Source: Kribbella sp. NBC_00382 (GTDB lineage: Bacteria > Actinomycetota > Actinomycetes > Propionibacteriales > Kribbellaceae). From it: a stretch of DNA of 64,000 nucleotides. Positions within the stretch are counted from its first letter, which is position 1. Each line of letters begins with the position of its first letter. The notes under the pieces were generated by a model. That model did no database searches and was not told the origin of the DNA. It saw only the letters and a program-made list of their open reading frames with translations. Both the position numbers and the translations under genes were made by a program. This document shows, piece after piece, positions 1-8,447 of the stretch. Where the stretch lies: assembly GCF_036067295.1 (NCBI RefSeq), contig NZ_CP107954.1:8184001-8248000 (forward strand), in the 5' to 3' direction.

Positions 1-3000
1 TCCGTGGTACTGCCGCAGCTCACTGAGCTTGCCCCGGGCATCGAGCACCTGAGTCGTGGTGGTGCCACCGGTCGGCGGAATGACCGTGACTGTGTTGCCG
101 CCGTAGCTGGTCTGGGTCTTCCACCGCTCGTGCCCCTGGACCTCGAAACTCTCCAGGACGGCCCGGTTGGCCCCGTCGTACGTGGTCACCGTCTGGGACG
201 GCAGGTTCTCCTCGTTGACGTCGAACAGCACGTTCGAGGGCGCGGAGCTGTTGTCGAAGTACGGGCCGGTCGTGGTCTTGGCATTGCCGCGCCGGTCGTA
301 GGTGGTGTCGGCCAGTACCCGACCGGTGCCGGTCGCCGCCGGCGTCTGGACCTGACGTTGCCGCAACTGCCCGTCGAACAGGGTCTTGCTCGTCTTGTAG
401 GTCCCGTCCGGCTTCAGCTCCTGCGAGGTGATCACGTTCGGCGCGGTCTTCGACAACGAGTACCCGAAGATCATCGAAGCGGTCGCGCCGCCGGACTTCG
501 ACCGGTTCGGCAGCCAGACGCCGGTCAGCCGGCCGAAGGCGTCGTACGCCAGATCGGTACGCCGTCCGTTCGGGTCGACCTCGGCGACCGTCGCACCGAA
601 GGCCGGGTCGATCAGGGTCGAGTTCACGTACCCCTTCGCGTCCTCGACCGCCCGGGCCGTGACCGGGCCGCCGGTCGCCGGCGTGAAGGTGACCTTGCTG
701 GTCAGCCGGTTCAACCCGTCGTACGTCTCCTTGACCCGCCCGAGCGAGTCGTACACGGTCCGGGACCGCTGCTCGTACTGCGGGCCGTTCGACCAGCCGC
801 TCAGCGACTCGAGCTTGGTCACCAGCCCCTGGCTCGGGGCCGCGTTCAGATCCGTGTGAGCGTCATAGAAGGTCCGGTCGTCCGAGATCACCTGGGCCGG
901 CCGGTTCGGTGTCACCGCACAGCCGACCGAGACGGTCTCCTCCCGGCTGACCGTGGTCAGGATCTGCGCATCGAGGTTGCGGGCGTAGCTGAGCCGGGTA
1001 CACCGGTCGTCGTTGCCGGCGGCAACGTCGCCCCGGTCGTTGATCTCGGTCGCCATCCCCAGATCGTCGAACTCGGTGTCGAGTGCGGTGATCCGGTACG
1101 TGCCGTCGCTCAGCCGGGTCCGGGTCGAGGTGGACTTGGTCTGCAGCATCGTCGCGGCCCCACCCAGCGGGGAGGTGACCTGCTTGGTCCACGGGGTGTT
1201 GATGGTGGCACTGACCTCCGGACCGCTCGCCCCGTTGTAGGTGATCTGCTCGCGGGTGAGTCCGTTGAGTCGCGGCGAATCGACCAGCGCGTTGCCCTGG
1301 CTGTCGGTGACGCTGACGTTCTTGCGGGTCGACCCGTCGGCCTTCGAGTAGTCACCGTTCATACCGCGGAAGAAGGTGTACTGCGTTCGCGTCTGATCGG
1401 CCGGCTCCAGGCCGCCGGTCCTGACCTCGACCTTGGAGTACCCGCGCCAGTCGCCCCAGCTCCGGTACGCCGGCAAGGTCAGCTCGTTGTCGTCGTAGTG
1501 CCAGGCCGGGGTGTCCAGATAGTCGTAGTAGGTGCCCTGGTCCGGTGCGTCGGCGCTCATGTCGTCGACGACCACACTGGTCACGACGTACTTGTTGAAC
1601 CAGTGCATCGTCGGCTTCTCGGCGCCGTCGATCCCCCAGAAAACCGGGAAGCATCGCTTGGTGTTGGTCGCCGGATCCGGCCGGGCCGACGACGTGCACT
1701 CCTGGTCGCTGTAGTTGACGTTGGTGACCTGCCCGGACTCCGACTCGATCGCGGAGATCCGCCACTTCACCATCGCCGGCGCGCCGTCGCCGATCGCGTC
1801 GACCCGGTTGGGCTTGTCGATACCGACGAAGGACACCGACGGGTTGGTCAGCGTTCCGCCGGCCAGTCCCTGATGGGTGATCGTGCGCAGGAACAGCGAC
1901 CGGTTCTCGACGCTCGAGGTCGGGTAGTCCTGGGTCAGCGTCCAGCTGTCGACCGGCGAGAAGGTCGAACCGTTCCGGATTCCGGTGGTGATCTTGGCCA
2001 GCCGCTTGCGGGTGAAGAACGACGGCGAGGTCCGGTTCGGGCAGCTGGTGGTCGACGTACAGATCTGGTCGAACGGCGTGTCCGGCCAGGCGTAGGCGTT
2101 CGCTGCGGTCAGCTGGTTCTCGGCGCAGGTGATCGCACCGCCGGGCAGGCAGCGCTCGGCGACGTCGAACCAGACCCGGGCAGGCGCCACGGTCGTGGTC
2201 TCGGTCGCGCCGATCACCTTGCCGTAGTCGATGAACCAGGGGTAGCTCGCGCGCTGGTACTGCGATACGCCGGTGTTGTTGTTGCGGCCGTAGTAGTTGT
2301 TCTCCTTGACGTACCGGTACCGCATCAGGTTGCCGTTGACATCGATCACCCGGTCGACGTTCCAGCGCCAGGCCTGCTGGCAGTACGACGCGGCGAAGGT
2401 CGCCGCGTGACAGGGCTCGCCCGTCTGGTTACCGAAGACCGGCACGGTGTTGACCGAGTCCGCGCGGTCGGTCCCGGAGATGACCGGATTGCTGCCGAAG
2501 TAGTACTTCGTACCGTCCGACGTGGTGACCAGCCAGTGCTCGCCACCCTTGGCGCCACTGGCGTTGTCAGCGTCGAACAGGCGCTGGATCCGCGACCCGT
2601 CGTCCTTCTCGAGCCGGAAGGTGTTGGCGTCCATCTTGACCAGCTCGCCGGAATGGCCGCCGAGCGACAGGACGGCGTTGTCGGTCTTCCAGCACAGGTC
2701 GCCGGTCTTGGTCGTGGTGTTGCTGTCCTTCATGTCATCCGCGCAGGACACGTACTTACGCTCGATGAAGCCGGTCTCGAGGCTGTGGCCCTCGCCGACC
2801 CACGACGTCTGGTTGTTGCTCGAGGCAATCTGTCCGTCGACCGAGCCGGAGCTGTAGCCGATCGACAGATCTGGGCGCGGACCGGCCGTGCCCGGCGGAA
2901 CACGTAGCGGATAGTTCCAGCTGAAGTCACCGGTCTGGACGCTCACGTTCCAAGCGGACGACGGGGCCAGCGGGGTCGCGGCGTACGAGCCGGCGGATCC

Positions 3001-3726
3001 GGAAGCACCGGCCGTGACGGCGAAGGTGCTGAACGACGTGCCGGCGCTCTTGGCCAGCGGGTTCTGATTGGGGAGGGCGACCTCGGCCGTGACCGTCTGC
3101 TTGTCGCTGTCGTTCGCCGAGCCCGGCACGACTCGGCCCTCGGCGCAGGTCCCTCCGGCCGTGCACTTCAGCTCGACCAGGCGCAGGCGGTTCGCCCACC
3201 CACCACCGAAGGCCGTCGCGAACTTCGAGTAGTCGACGTTCACCTTGACCCCGGCGGCCTGCGGCTGCGCGTCGGTACGGGCCAGCCGGATGACGACGCC
3301 TTCGACCCCCAACTTGGTGGTCGCCGCCTGATCCAGTACGTCGACCCGCACCGACGGTTGCGCCGCTACCGCCGTACCGGTCTTGGCCGACTTGGCCTGA
3401 ACCGTGGTCACCGTGACCGGCGAGCTCAGCGCCTTCCCTGCCAGAGACAGCACTGCGGCCGTACCGGCTGCCGTGCTGGTCGCGCTCGGCCAGACCGGCG
3501 CCGCCCCGGCCCTCGAGGCGGCTTCGGCCTGTTGCGCGGACTTGTCGACCCCGGCCTGTTGCGGCTGGAAGGCCTTGCCCGGCGTGGGCTTCTCGGATTT
3601 GACGGCCGGCGCCGGGCGGGACGGCGTCTTCGCCTCGGCCTCCGGGACGTAGGACGCAATACCTGCCACCAGGCTGACGCCCAGCACAGTCACCAGGGCC
3701 GCGTTGGCCCGACGTTTGATTCGCAT
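1..3726 (-). CDS. RHS/YD-repeat protein 1, N-terminal part (cut by left edge)
   Basis: The minus strand reads open from an ATG at 3726 to the window edge (about 1242 codons), so the C-terminus and any toxin tip are missing. The start is supported by GAGGAC six bases upstream, just after the stop of the LamG gene. Residues 1-35 look like a signal peptide (basic start, hydrophobic core, PEAEAK), followed by a Lys/Pro/Ala-rich linker like that of RHS2. The rest parallels RHS2 from position 13888 downward: the SpvB-like N-terminal region ending in the conserved stretch around 2750-2900, then YD repeats below about 800. RHS proteins form shells that enclose a variable C-terminal effector; that role is inferred here. 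Large open frames on the opposite strand are shadows. Confidence 0.9.
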   Translation of the reverse strand, partial: MRIKRRANAALVTVLGVSLVAGIASYVPEAEAKTPSRPAPAVKSEKPTPGKAFQPQQAGVDKSAQQAEAASRAGAAPVWPSATSTAAGTAAVLSLAGKALSSPVTVTTVQAKSAKTGTAVAAQPSVRVDVLDQAATTKLGVEGVVIRLARTDAQPQAAGVKVNVDYSKFATAFGGGWANRLRLVELKCTAGGTCAEGRVVPGSANDSDKQTVTAEVALPNQNPLAKSAGTSFSTFAVTAGASGSAGSYAATPLAPSSAWNVSVQTGDFSWNYPLRVPPGTAGPRPDLSIGYSSGSVDGQIASSNNQTSWVGEGHSLETGFIERKYVSCADDMKDSNTTTKTGDLCWKTDNAVLSLGGHSGELVKMDANTFRLEKDDGSRIQRLFDADNASGAKGGEHWLVTTSDGTKYYFGSNPVISGTDRADSVNTVPVFGNQTGEPCHAATFAASYCQQAWRWNVDRVIDVNGNLMRYRYVKENNYYGRNNNTGVSQYQRASYPWFIDYGKVIGATETTTVAPARVWFDVAERCLPGGAITCAENQLTAANAYAWPDTPFDQICTSTTSCPNRTSPSFFTRKRLAKITTGIRNGSTFSPVDSWTLTQDYPTSSVENRSLFLRTITHQGLAGGTLTNPSVSFVGIDKPNRVDAIGDGAPAMVKWRISAIESESGQVTNVNYSDQECTSSARPDPATNTKRCFPVFWGIDGAEKPTMHWFNKYVVTSVVVDDMSADAPDQGTYYDYLDTPAWHYDDNELTLPAYRSWGDWRGYSKVEVRTGGLEPADQTRTQYTFFRGMNGDYSKADGSTRKNVSVTDSQGNALVDSPRLNGLTREQITYNGASGPEVSATINTPWTKQVTSPLGGAATMLQTKSTSTRTRLSDGTYRITALDTEFDDLGMATEINDRGDVAAGNDDRCTRLSYARNLDAQILTTVSREETVSVGCAVTPNRPAQVISDDRTFYDAHTDLNAAPSQGLVTKLESLSGWSNGPQYEQRSRTVYDSLGRVKETYDGLNRLTSKVTFTPATGGPVTARAVEDAKGYVNSTLIDPAFGATVAEVDPNGRRTDLAYDAFGRLTGVWLPNRSKSGGATASMIFGYSLSKTAPNVITSQELKPDGTYKTSKTLFDGQLRQRQVQTPAATGTGRVLADTTYDRRGNAKTTTGPYFDNSSAPSNVLFDVNEENLPSQTVTTYDGANRAVLESFEVQGHERWKTQTSYGGNTVTVIPPTGGTTTTQVLDARGKLSELRQYHG

Positions 3727-3736
3727 CAACAGGTCC

Positions 3737-6517
3737 TCAACTCGTGGGCGTGGAGTCGTCGTAGTTCTGGCTGAGTGCGGCCTCGTCGATCGGGCCCGGG
3801 TAGATCCGGACGTCGTCGACCTGTCCGTCGAGGAAGTGGTTCTGGACCCCGGCGTCGAGAGCCGACCCGATCCGCAGCTGGCCGGTACCGTCGGGTGCCG
3901 TCACGGTTCCGGGGACGTCGATGGTCGTCTCGAAGGCGTCGTCGTCCAGCGTCAGACTGAGTTTGCGGTCGGCCGAGTTGTAGTAGCCGGTGAGATAGAT
4001 CCAGTCACCGAGTTCGTAGCCGATCGCCGGGCTCTGGACGACGACCTGACCGGTCCCGTCCGGATCCGGGATGGCGAAGCTCCAGACCGCCTTGCGTTCG
4101 TCGGGATCGGTCAGATCCCAGTGGTCGAAGCCGAGCATGAAGCCGCCGGTGCCGGCCCGGTCCTCGCTGACTGCGACCTGCCGGGTCGCCTTGGCGCCGG
4201 CCTTCACCCGCGCGCTGACGGTGAAGCTGCGGCTGGTGTCGATGATGTTCGACGCGGCGGTGGCGATCGACGAGGTGCCTGGCAGGGATACCGACCAGTC
4301 GTTCGGGCCGGTCGCCGTCGAGTCCCAGCGGTCACTGTGCGCCCAGCTTGCCGGTGTACCGACGGTGAAGTCGTGAGCCTTTCCGCTGGTGTCCTTCGAG
4401 GTGGTACCAGTGCCCTCGTCGAGGTACCAACGGCCGGTGAACGGACCTGTCTCGACCCGGATCGTGAGGGCGTTGGAGTCCTTGCTCAGGTTGCCCGCCC
4501 GGTCGACGCTCCAGGCTCTGATCACCAGCGGGCCGGCCTTCGTCGGGGTGAACCGGAACGTTCCGCTCTTCGTCGCGTCGATCGGCACCCACTCGGTCCC
4601 CGGCTCCAGCTTGTCGATCGCGTACAGGAAGTGGTTCGGGTCGTTGGTGGTGACGCTGAGCTTGACGTCGATCGGCTGCTGGAGCGGGAAGACGTCGTCC
4701 GGGGCCGTCGTGGTCACGGTGATTTTCGGCGGCGGCGGCTCGGTCATGTCGACGATGAACCAGCAGTAACCCGACCAGGCCGAGTAGTCGATGCCGTCGT
4801 AGGCCCGGGCCCGCCACCCGATCAGCTGGTTCTCGGGGAGCGGGGTCACATCCGCACCCGGGCTGAACTCCTTCAACTTGCCGCTGGCTTTGGTCATGCT
4901 GCTGCCGGTCCAGAGCGTCGACGTGGCACCGCTGACCCGGAACTCGAAGTCGACCCTGGACGGCTGGAGGTCCGGGTCCACGATCGTGACCGTCGGGACC
5001 GGGCTGTTCTGACTCACCTTGGCCGGTGCGGTCGAGGTCGGGCAGCCCATCGTCGGGCTGGTCGCGTGCGCATTGGACAAGGTCGGCACGTGGTTGTAGA
5101 TGACGTCGAGCCGGACCGCCTTGCCGAACCGCTTCCAGGCCGTCGGGTCGGACTCACTGGCCGCGCGGAGTCCGAGGTAGGCGTACTGGCTTCCGCCCCC
5201 GGCCTGTTCGGCGATGATCGTGGTCGCGTCGAACTCGAGCCACTTGCCACCCGGCGTACAGCCGTCCCTGCCGACCGCGTCGTTGACCGAAGAGACCTCC
5301 TTCAGCCAGGTGGCGGTGCCGGAGCCGCTGTTCCAGGTGATGCTGGGAGTGATCGCCGAGGTCTTCCACAGCTGCACCTCCTTCTTGGTGCAGCTCGCGG
5401 CCCAGGTCTCGTAGCCGCTGAAGACGGCCTTCGTGATGTGCGTGTACTGCAGGCCCGCGATCCGCATGTGGTAGATCAGCCGCTTACGGCTCCACGGCTC
5501 GAAGTCCTGGTAGCCGACGCCCTCCGGCCCCTCCCACTGCCAGGAAGCGGTGGTCGGATTGTGCTGGTTGATCATCGCCCGGCCGACCTGGCTCGAGTGG
5601 AACGCCGGGTCGAGGTAGATCGGGTACTTGACCGCGGCATCGTTCACCAGCGCGGCGGCCGGGCTGACCTTCAGCGACTTCTTGCCTACCTCGAGCGGAA
5701 CCGGTACGACCTTGTCGCCCTCGAGCGGCAGCTCACTGCGGTCCTCGTCGGTGGGCGCCTTGCCCGCACCGCGGGAGTCCCACATCACCGGCGCCGGGCT
5801 GGTGAAGATGACCTTGCCGAACTTGTCCTTGGCCAGCACGACCCCACCAGCCACCTTCGCGACCTGGAGACTGGGCGCCTTCACCGCGAAGTCGAGCCGC
5901 TGCAACTGCGGAAGCCTGGCGGCCTGCGGCGTCTTCACCACTAGCACTTCGCTGTAAGAGCTGGTGTCGGCCGTGATCTTCAGATCGACATCAGGAAAGA
6001 CGTTCTGGTACGTGACGTTGTCGCCGCTGATGGTCGGCTCAGGCAACGGGACCGGCCAGCTGAGCGTCAGCTCATGGCCGTCCGACTTCATCGAGATGAG
6101 CTCGCCGGTCCCGCCCCCGGAGAAGCTCATCTCCATCGCGGCCGCCTTGGGCCGTACCCGCCCGTCCGCTCCCTTGCTCAGCGACGCATCGAGATCGACC
6201 CACTGCCCGTCCCGCTTCGTCCGCAGCGGGATATTGCTCTGCTCAAGGGTGAAGGTCCCGTCCGGATTGGCGAACGTCCGAGCCGTCTCGGTGCGCTTCT
6301 CCACCACCTCGACCCGCTTCTTGGAATCAACAGCGCGCTTGGACGCCGTCTGCTCCCCTTGCCCCTGGTCCTGCGCCACAGGCGCGGCAACAGCCGCTTG
6401 CCCGGACTCGGGCGCAACGGTCACCCATCCCAAGACTCCGACCGCCATGGCACAAGCCCCCGCCACAGCACGCCTGGCCCTCCGATACCCGCCAACGGAC
6501 AACGTCCACCCAGCCAT
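3737..6517 (-). CDS. secreted LamG/DNRLRE-type protein, partner of RHS1
   Basis: 926 residues. The N-terminus has a basic stretch and a hydrophobic segment (about 13-33), consistent with export. Residues about 80-330 hold a beta-rich region with the family phrases FANPDGTFTLEQSN and VDLKITADTSSYSE, followed by a DNRLRE-like region (from about 300, YPIYLDPAF). Fibronectin-like and cell-wall-type beta domains follow. The C-terminal 230 residues (about 700-926) are a LamG/concanavalin-like jellyroll with VDDVRIYPGPIDEAAL near the end. It lies 10 bp upstream of RHS1 and is a clear paralogue of the gene at 13909-16722, which sits in the same position before RHS2. A surface or adhesive partner for the RHS protein is inferred; no enzymatic motif is seen. 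Confidence 0.88.
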   Translation of the reverse strand: MAGWTLSVGGYRRARRAVAGACAMAVGVLGWVTVAPESGQAAVAAPVAQDQGQGEQTASKRAVDSKKRVEVVEKRTETARTFANPDGTFTLEQSNIPLRTKRDGQWVDLDASLSKGADGRVRPKAAAMEMSFSGGGTGELISMKSDGHELTLSWPVPLPEPTISGDNVTYQNVFPDVDLKITADTSSYSEVLVVKTPQAARLPQLQRLDFAVKAPSLQVAKVAGGVVLAKDKFGKVIFTSPAPVMWDSRGAGKAPTDEDRSELPLEGDKVVPVPLEVGKKSLKVSPAAALVNDAAVKYPIYLDPAFHSSQVGRAMINQHNPTTASWQWEGPEGVGYQDFEPWSRKRLIYHMRIAGLQYTHITKAVFSGYETWAASCTKKEVQLWKTSAITPSITWNSGSGTATWLKEVSSVNDAVGRDGCTPGGKWLEFDATTIIAEQAGGGSQYAYLGLRAASESDPTAWKRFGKAVRLDVIYNHVPTLSNAHATSPTMGCPTSTAPAKVSQNSPVPTVTIVDPDLQPSRVDFEFRVSGATSTLWTGSSMTKASGKLKEFSPGADVTPLPENQLIGWRARAYDGIDYSAWSGYCWFIVDMTEPPPPKITVTTTAPDDVFPLQQPIDVKLSVTTNDPNHFLYAIDKLEPGTEWVPIDATKSGTFRFTPTKAGPLVIRAWSVDRAGNLSKDSNALTIRVETGPFTGRWYLDEGTGTTSKDTSGKAHDFTVGTPASWAHSDRWDSTATGPNDWSVSLPGTSSIATAASNIIDTSRSFTVSARVKAGAKATRQVAVSEDRAGTGGFMLGFDHWDLTDPDERKAVWSFAIPDPDGTGQVVVQSPAIGYELGDWIYLTGYYNSADRKLSLTLDDDAFETTIDVPGTVTAPDGTGQLRIGSALDAGVQNHFLDGQVDDVRIYPGPIDEAALSQNYDDSTPTS

Positions 6518-6518
6518 A

Positions 6519-6619
6519 GCCCCACCGCTCTCGACTCCCCCGAGCCACAGATGCGATGGAACCTTAAGCCAGCAATCCGATCCCCCAACACCTACAACTT
6601 ATACAGTTCACCCATACAA
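6519..6619 (-). promoter_or_regulatory. conserved upstream control block of LamG-RHS operon 1
   Basis: The bases just upstream of the LamG1 start (6519-6562) are almost identical to those before LamG2 (16723-16769), apart from a few substitutions and one indel. Further upstream both share, on the minus strand, TTGTATGGGT followed after 10-11 bases by GTTGTA (6593-6619 here, 16799-16824 there), while the sequence between is different. This is the pattern expected for a shared promoter and 5' leader. I cannot assign exact -35/-10 hexamers or the transcription start. Confidence 0.5.
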
Positions 6620-6733
6620 TCAGCGGCCCGCTAGCAGCAGAATCCCCACCCCACAAGGCGAACCCACTGCCAATAGCTGCAATCAGCCACCGTCGGACGT
6701 ACCAACACCCAGGTCCAGCCAGGCCGGTCCAGT

Positions 6734-6763
6734 GAGGCTCCAGCCAGAATCTGCTGGAGCCTC
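6734..6763 (-). terminator. hairpin after the RHS2-immunity operon
   Basis: A perfect 11-bp inverted repeat (GAGGCTCCAGC / GCTGGAGCCTC) with an 8-base loop starts about 50 bases past the immunity gene stop. No T-run follows, as is common for actinobacterial hairpin terminators. It separates the RHS2 operon from the LamG1 promoter block. The rest of 6518-6814 holds nothing else I can support. Confidence 0.6.
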
Positions 6764-6814
6764 TCTCGAACTGAGATCGAGGTCGGACCCTCAGCGATCA
6801 GCTGCCTGCAGGTC

Positions 6815-7237
6815 TCATGCCGCCTCAGCCACAACGAGCACCAACTCTGACGGCTCGTCCGGGTGATCGCTGTAGAGAGTTACCGAACACCGCTCGCCGG
6901 GAGCGGGCACCTCCAGGCTCAGGGAACCGCCTGGATCGGTGATCGCCATGGACGCGTCGGAAAATCTCAGCACGCCAGTGAACGCCGCACGGAGGCCCGG
7001 TGGCTGATAGCTTCCCGAAACGCAGGTCAAGGTGGCAAAACCGCTCGCGGCGGGCAGAACCGCTACGTACAGCGAGTCCGCGCCGGCATGTACAGACTCG
7101 ACTGCCGGCGACCATCCTTCGTGGGGATCCGCGCTGTCTGACGACTCCACCACCAGGAGACCATGAGCGAAGCGCCAGGAGACGGAGGCCAAGAGATCCT
7201 CTTGGTTCACCAGATACTTATCCAGGAGGAAACTCAT
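6815..7237 (-). CDS. candidate immunity protein for the RHS2 toxin
   Basis: 140 residues from ATG at 7237; an alternative ATG at 7264 would add nine residues. The gene overlaps the end of the RHS2 toxin reading frame by 20 bp in another frame, the usual placement of an immunity gene directly after a polymorphic toxin. The protein is small, acidic and lacks a signal peptide or membrane segment, as expected of a cytoplasmic antitoxin. I recognise no named immunity family. The assignment rests on position, size and composition. Confidence 0.65.
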   Translation of the reverse strand: MSFLLDKYLVNQEDLLASVSWRFAHGLLVVESSDSADPHEGWSPAVESVHAGADSLYVAVLPAASGFATLTCVSGSYQPPGLRAAFTGVLRFSDASMAITDPGGSLSLEVPAPGERCSVTLYSDHPDEPSELVLVVAEAA

Positions 7238-8447
7238 AAATCCCTTTCCCAAGCCCTCGAACATACCCACCTTGCGACAAAGTGCAGGCCCTGCAGTGAG
7301 GATAGAGCGTCCACGGCCCCCGTGGACTGATGGACCGTGCAGGAAAATGATCCCCGGTCCAATGTTCGTCGCTCCATCCTGAAACTTTGGCGCCGCAACT
7401 GTGACAGCCGTTTCTGTCCCCGGATTCATTGACGAATCGCTGCTCGTGCGGAAGAACCTTGTCACCCCGCGCCGCACTGATACCTTCCGCTTTGCTTTCG
7501 GGCCCGAGCGTGAGCCTGCAGAGGTCGTCTTCGCCATTATGCACGAGGACCGGGACGCCACCGACCACGACATAGTAGGTATGCATGGTAGCAACCACCA
7601 GGTTGTACACACGAGCAGTCGCGACATACCGCTGAACGCTTCGCACGATGGCAGTCAGGTCTTTGCCAATCACGTCCAATCGATCGCCGGCCTGCAGCTC
7701 TCCTGCCTTGACCCAACTGTTGATTTCAGGCAGATAGAAGGTATGTCCCGAGGTGGCGGTGACGTGCACCAGGGAACTCTTCCCGTGCTTCCTGGACACC
7801 GTTATCCAGATATCGGCCAGATCTTTCTCGCCCTGGCCAACGATAGTTCCGACGACTCCCTTTCCTGCACGATTGCCGACTGGCGTGCCGGCGGCCATCA
7901 CCTTGTCTCCGACTTTCAAACTCTCAATTGGTCTCGTCGACCCGTCCGCCAAGAGAACCAAGGTGCCCGGCGTGAACGAATTACATCGGCTGACCGTCTT
8001 CTGAAGTTCCTCTTCCGCCTTGCGGAAGCCCTTGATGCCGTCGATGGCCTCGCCGATCAGGTCCTTTATTCGGCCGACCAGCTTCCAAGCCTTCTTCGCG
8101 TGGAGGAGGTACTTGCTGAGGAGTTTGCCTGCTATGCCGCCGGCGAAGGAGGACAGGACTGTCACGCCGGTGGAGATGCAGCCGCCGATGTCGCCGTCGG
8201 TGAAGCAGTTGAGGGCGTCGGTGACGCCGATCTCGTCGGCGATGATCTTGACGAGGTCCTTGACGACTCGCTTGATGACCCGCTTGGCTTCTTCTTTTGC
8301 TTCGCGGTGGTGGGTGATCTCGGCGACCGCCTGCTGCTGTGCTTCTTCTTCGGCCTCAGCCGGTGTAGGCGGCTTGACCGGCTTGACCGGCTTGGTTGGC
8401 TTGGTCGGGTTTCGTGGGCCGCCTTCGGGCTTGACGATCAGACCGTC
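7218..8447 (-). CDS. RHS2 C-terminal part: linker, Hint pretoxin domain and Cys/His toxin (out of frame with the RHS core)
   Basis: This frame continues RHS2 after a 1-nt shift. From 8447 it reads DGLIVKPEGG, a TKPTKPVKPVKPP linker, a Lys/Glu-rich helical stretch, and a hydrophobic region with SSFAGGIAGKLLSKY. The Hint module spans 7985-7536: first Cys in CNSFTPGTLVLLADGS, a TSGHTFY block, and the terminal VPVLVHN cleavage-type motif. The last 105 residues (7535-7221) form the toxin tip with Cys44-x2-Cys47, GDHFPARS (Asp62/His63) and YPHCRACTLSQGG (Cys81-x2-Cys84). Paired CxxC plus a DH motif suggests a zinc-bound HNH/treble-clef-like nuclease; this is inference. The segment has no start of its own that I can support and needs the RHS frame to be translated as part of the toxin. 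Confidence 0.75.
   Translation of the reverse strand, partial: DGLIVKPEGGPRNPTKPTKPVKPVKPPTPAEAEEEAQQQAVAEITHHREAKEEAKRVIKRVVKDLVKIIADEIGVTDALNCFTDGDIGGCISTGVTVLSSFAGGIAGKLLSKYLLHAKKAWKLVGRIKDLIGEAIDGIKGFRKAEEELQKTVSRCNSFTPGTLVLLADGSTRPIESLKVGDKVMAAGTPVGNRAGKGVVGTIVGQGEKDLADIWITVSRKHGKSSLVHVTATSGHTFYLPEINSWVKAGELQAGDRLDVIGKDLTAIVRSVQRYVATARVYNLVVATMHTYYVVVGGVPVLVHNGEDDLCRLTLGPESKAEGISAARGDKVLPHEQRFVNESGDRNGCHSCGAKVSGWSDEHWTGDHFPARSISPRGPWTLYPHCRACTLSQGGYVRGLGKGIYEFPPG

Noticed and set aside
4..2907. 967-codon open frame on the plus strand
   Set aside because: Antisense shadow of RHS1: Arg/Val/Asp-rich with no domain, while the minus strand encodes a recognisable RHS protein.
3704..5944. 746-codon plus-strand open frame
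   Set aside because: Antisense shadow of LamG1, with the low-complexity composition typical of high-GC reverse frames.
6631..6834. 67-residue minus-strand frame after the immunity gene
   Set aside because: It contains the perfect terminator hairpin and has no recognisable features or ribosome site.
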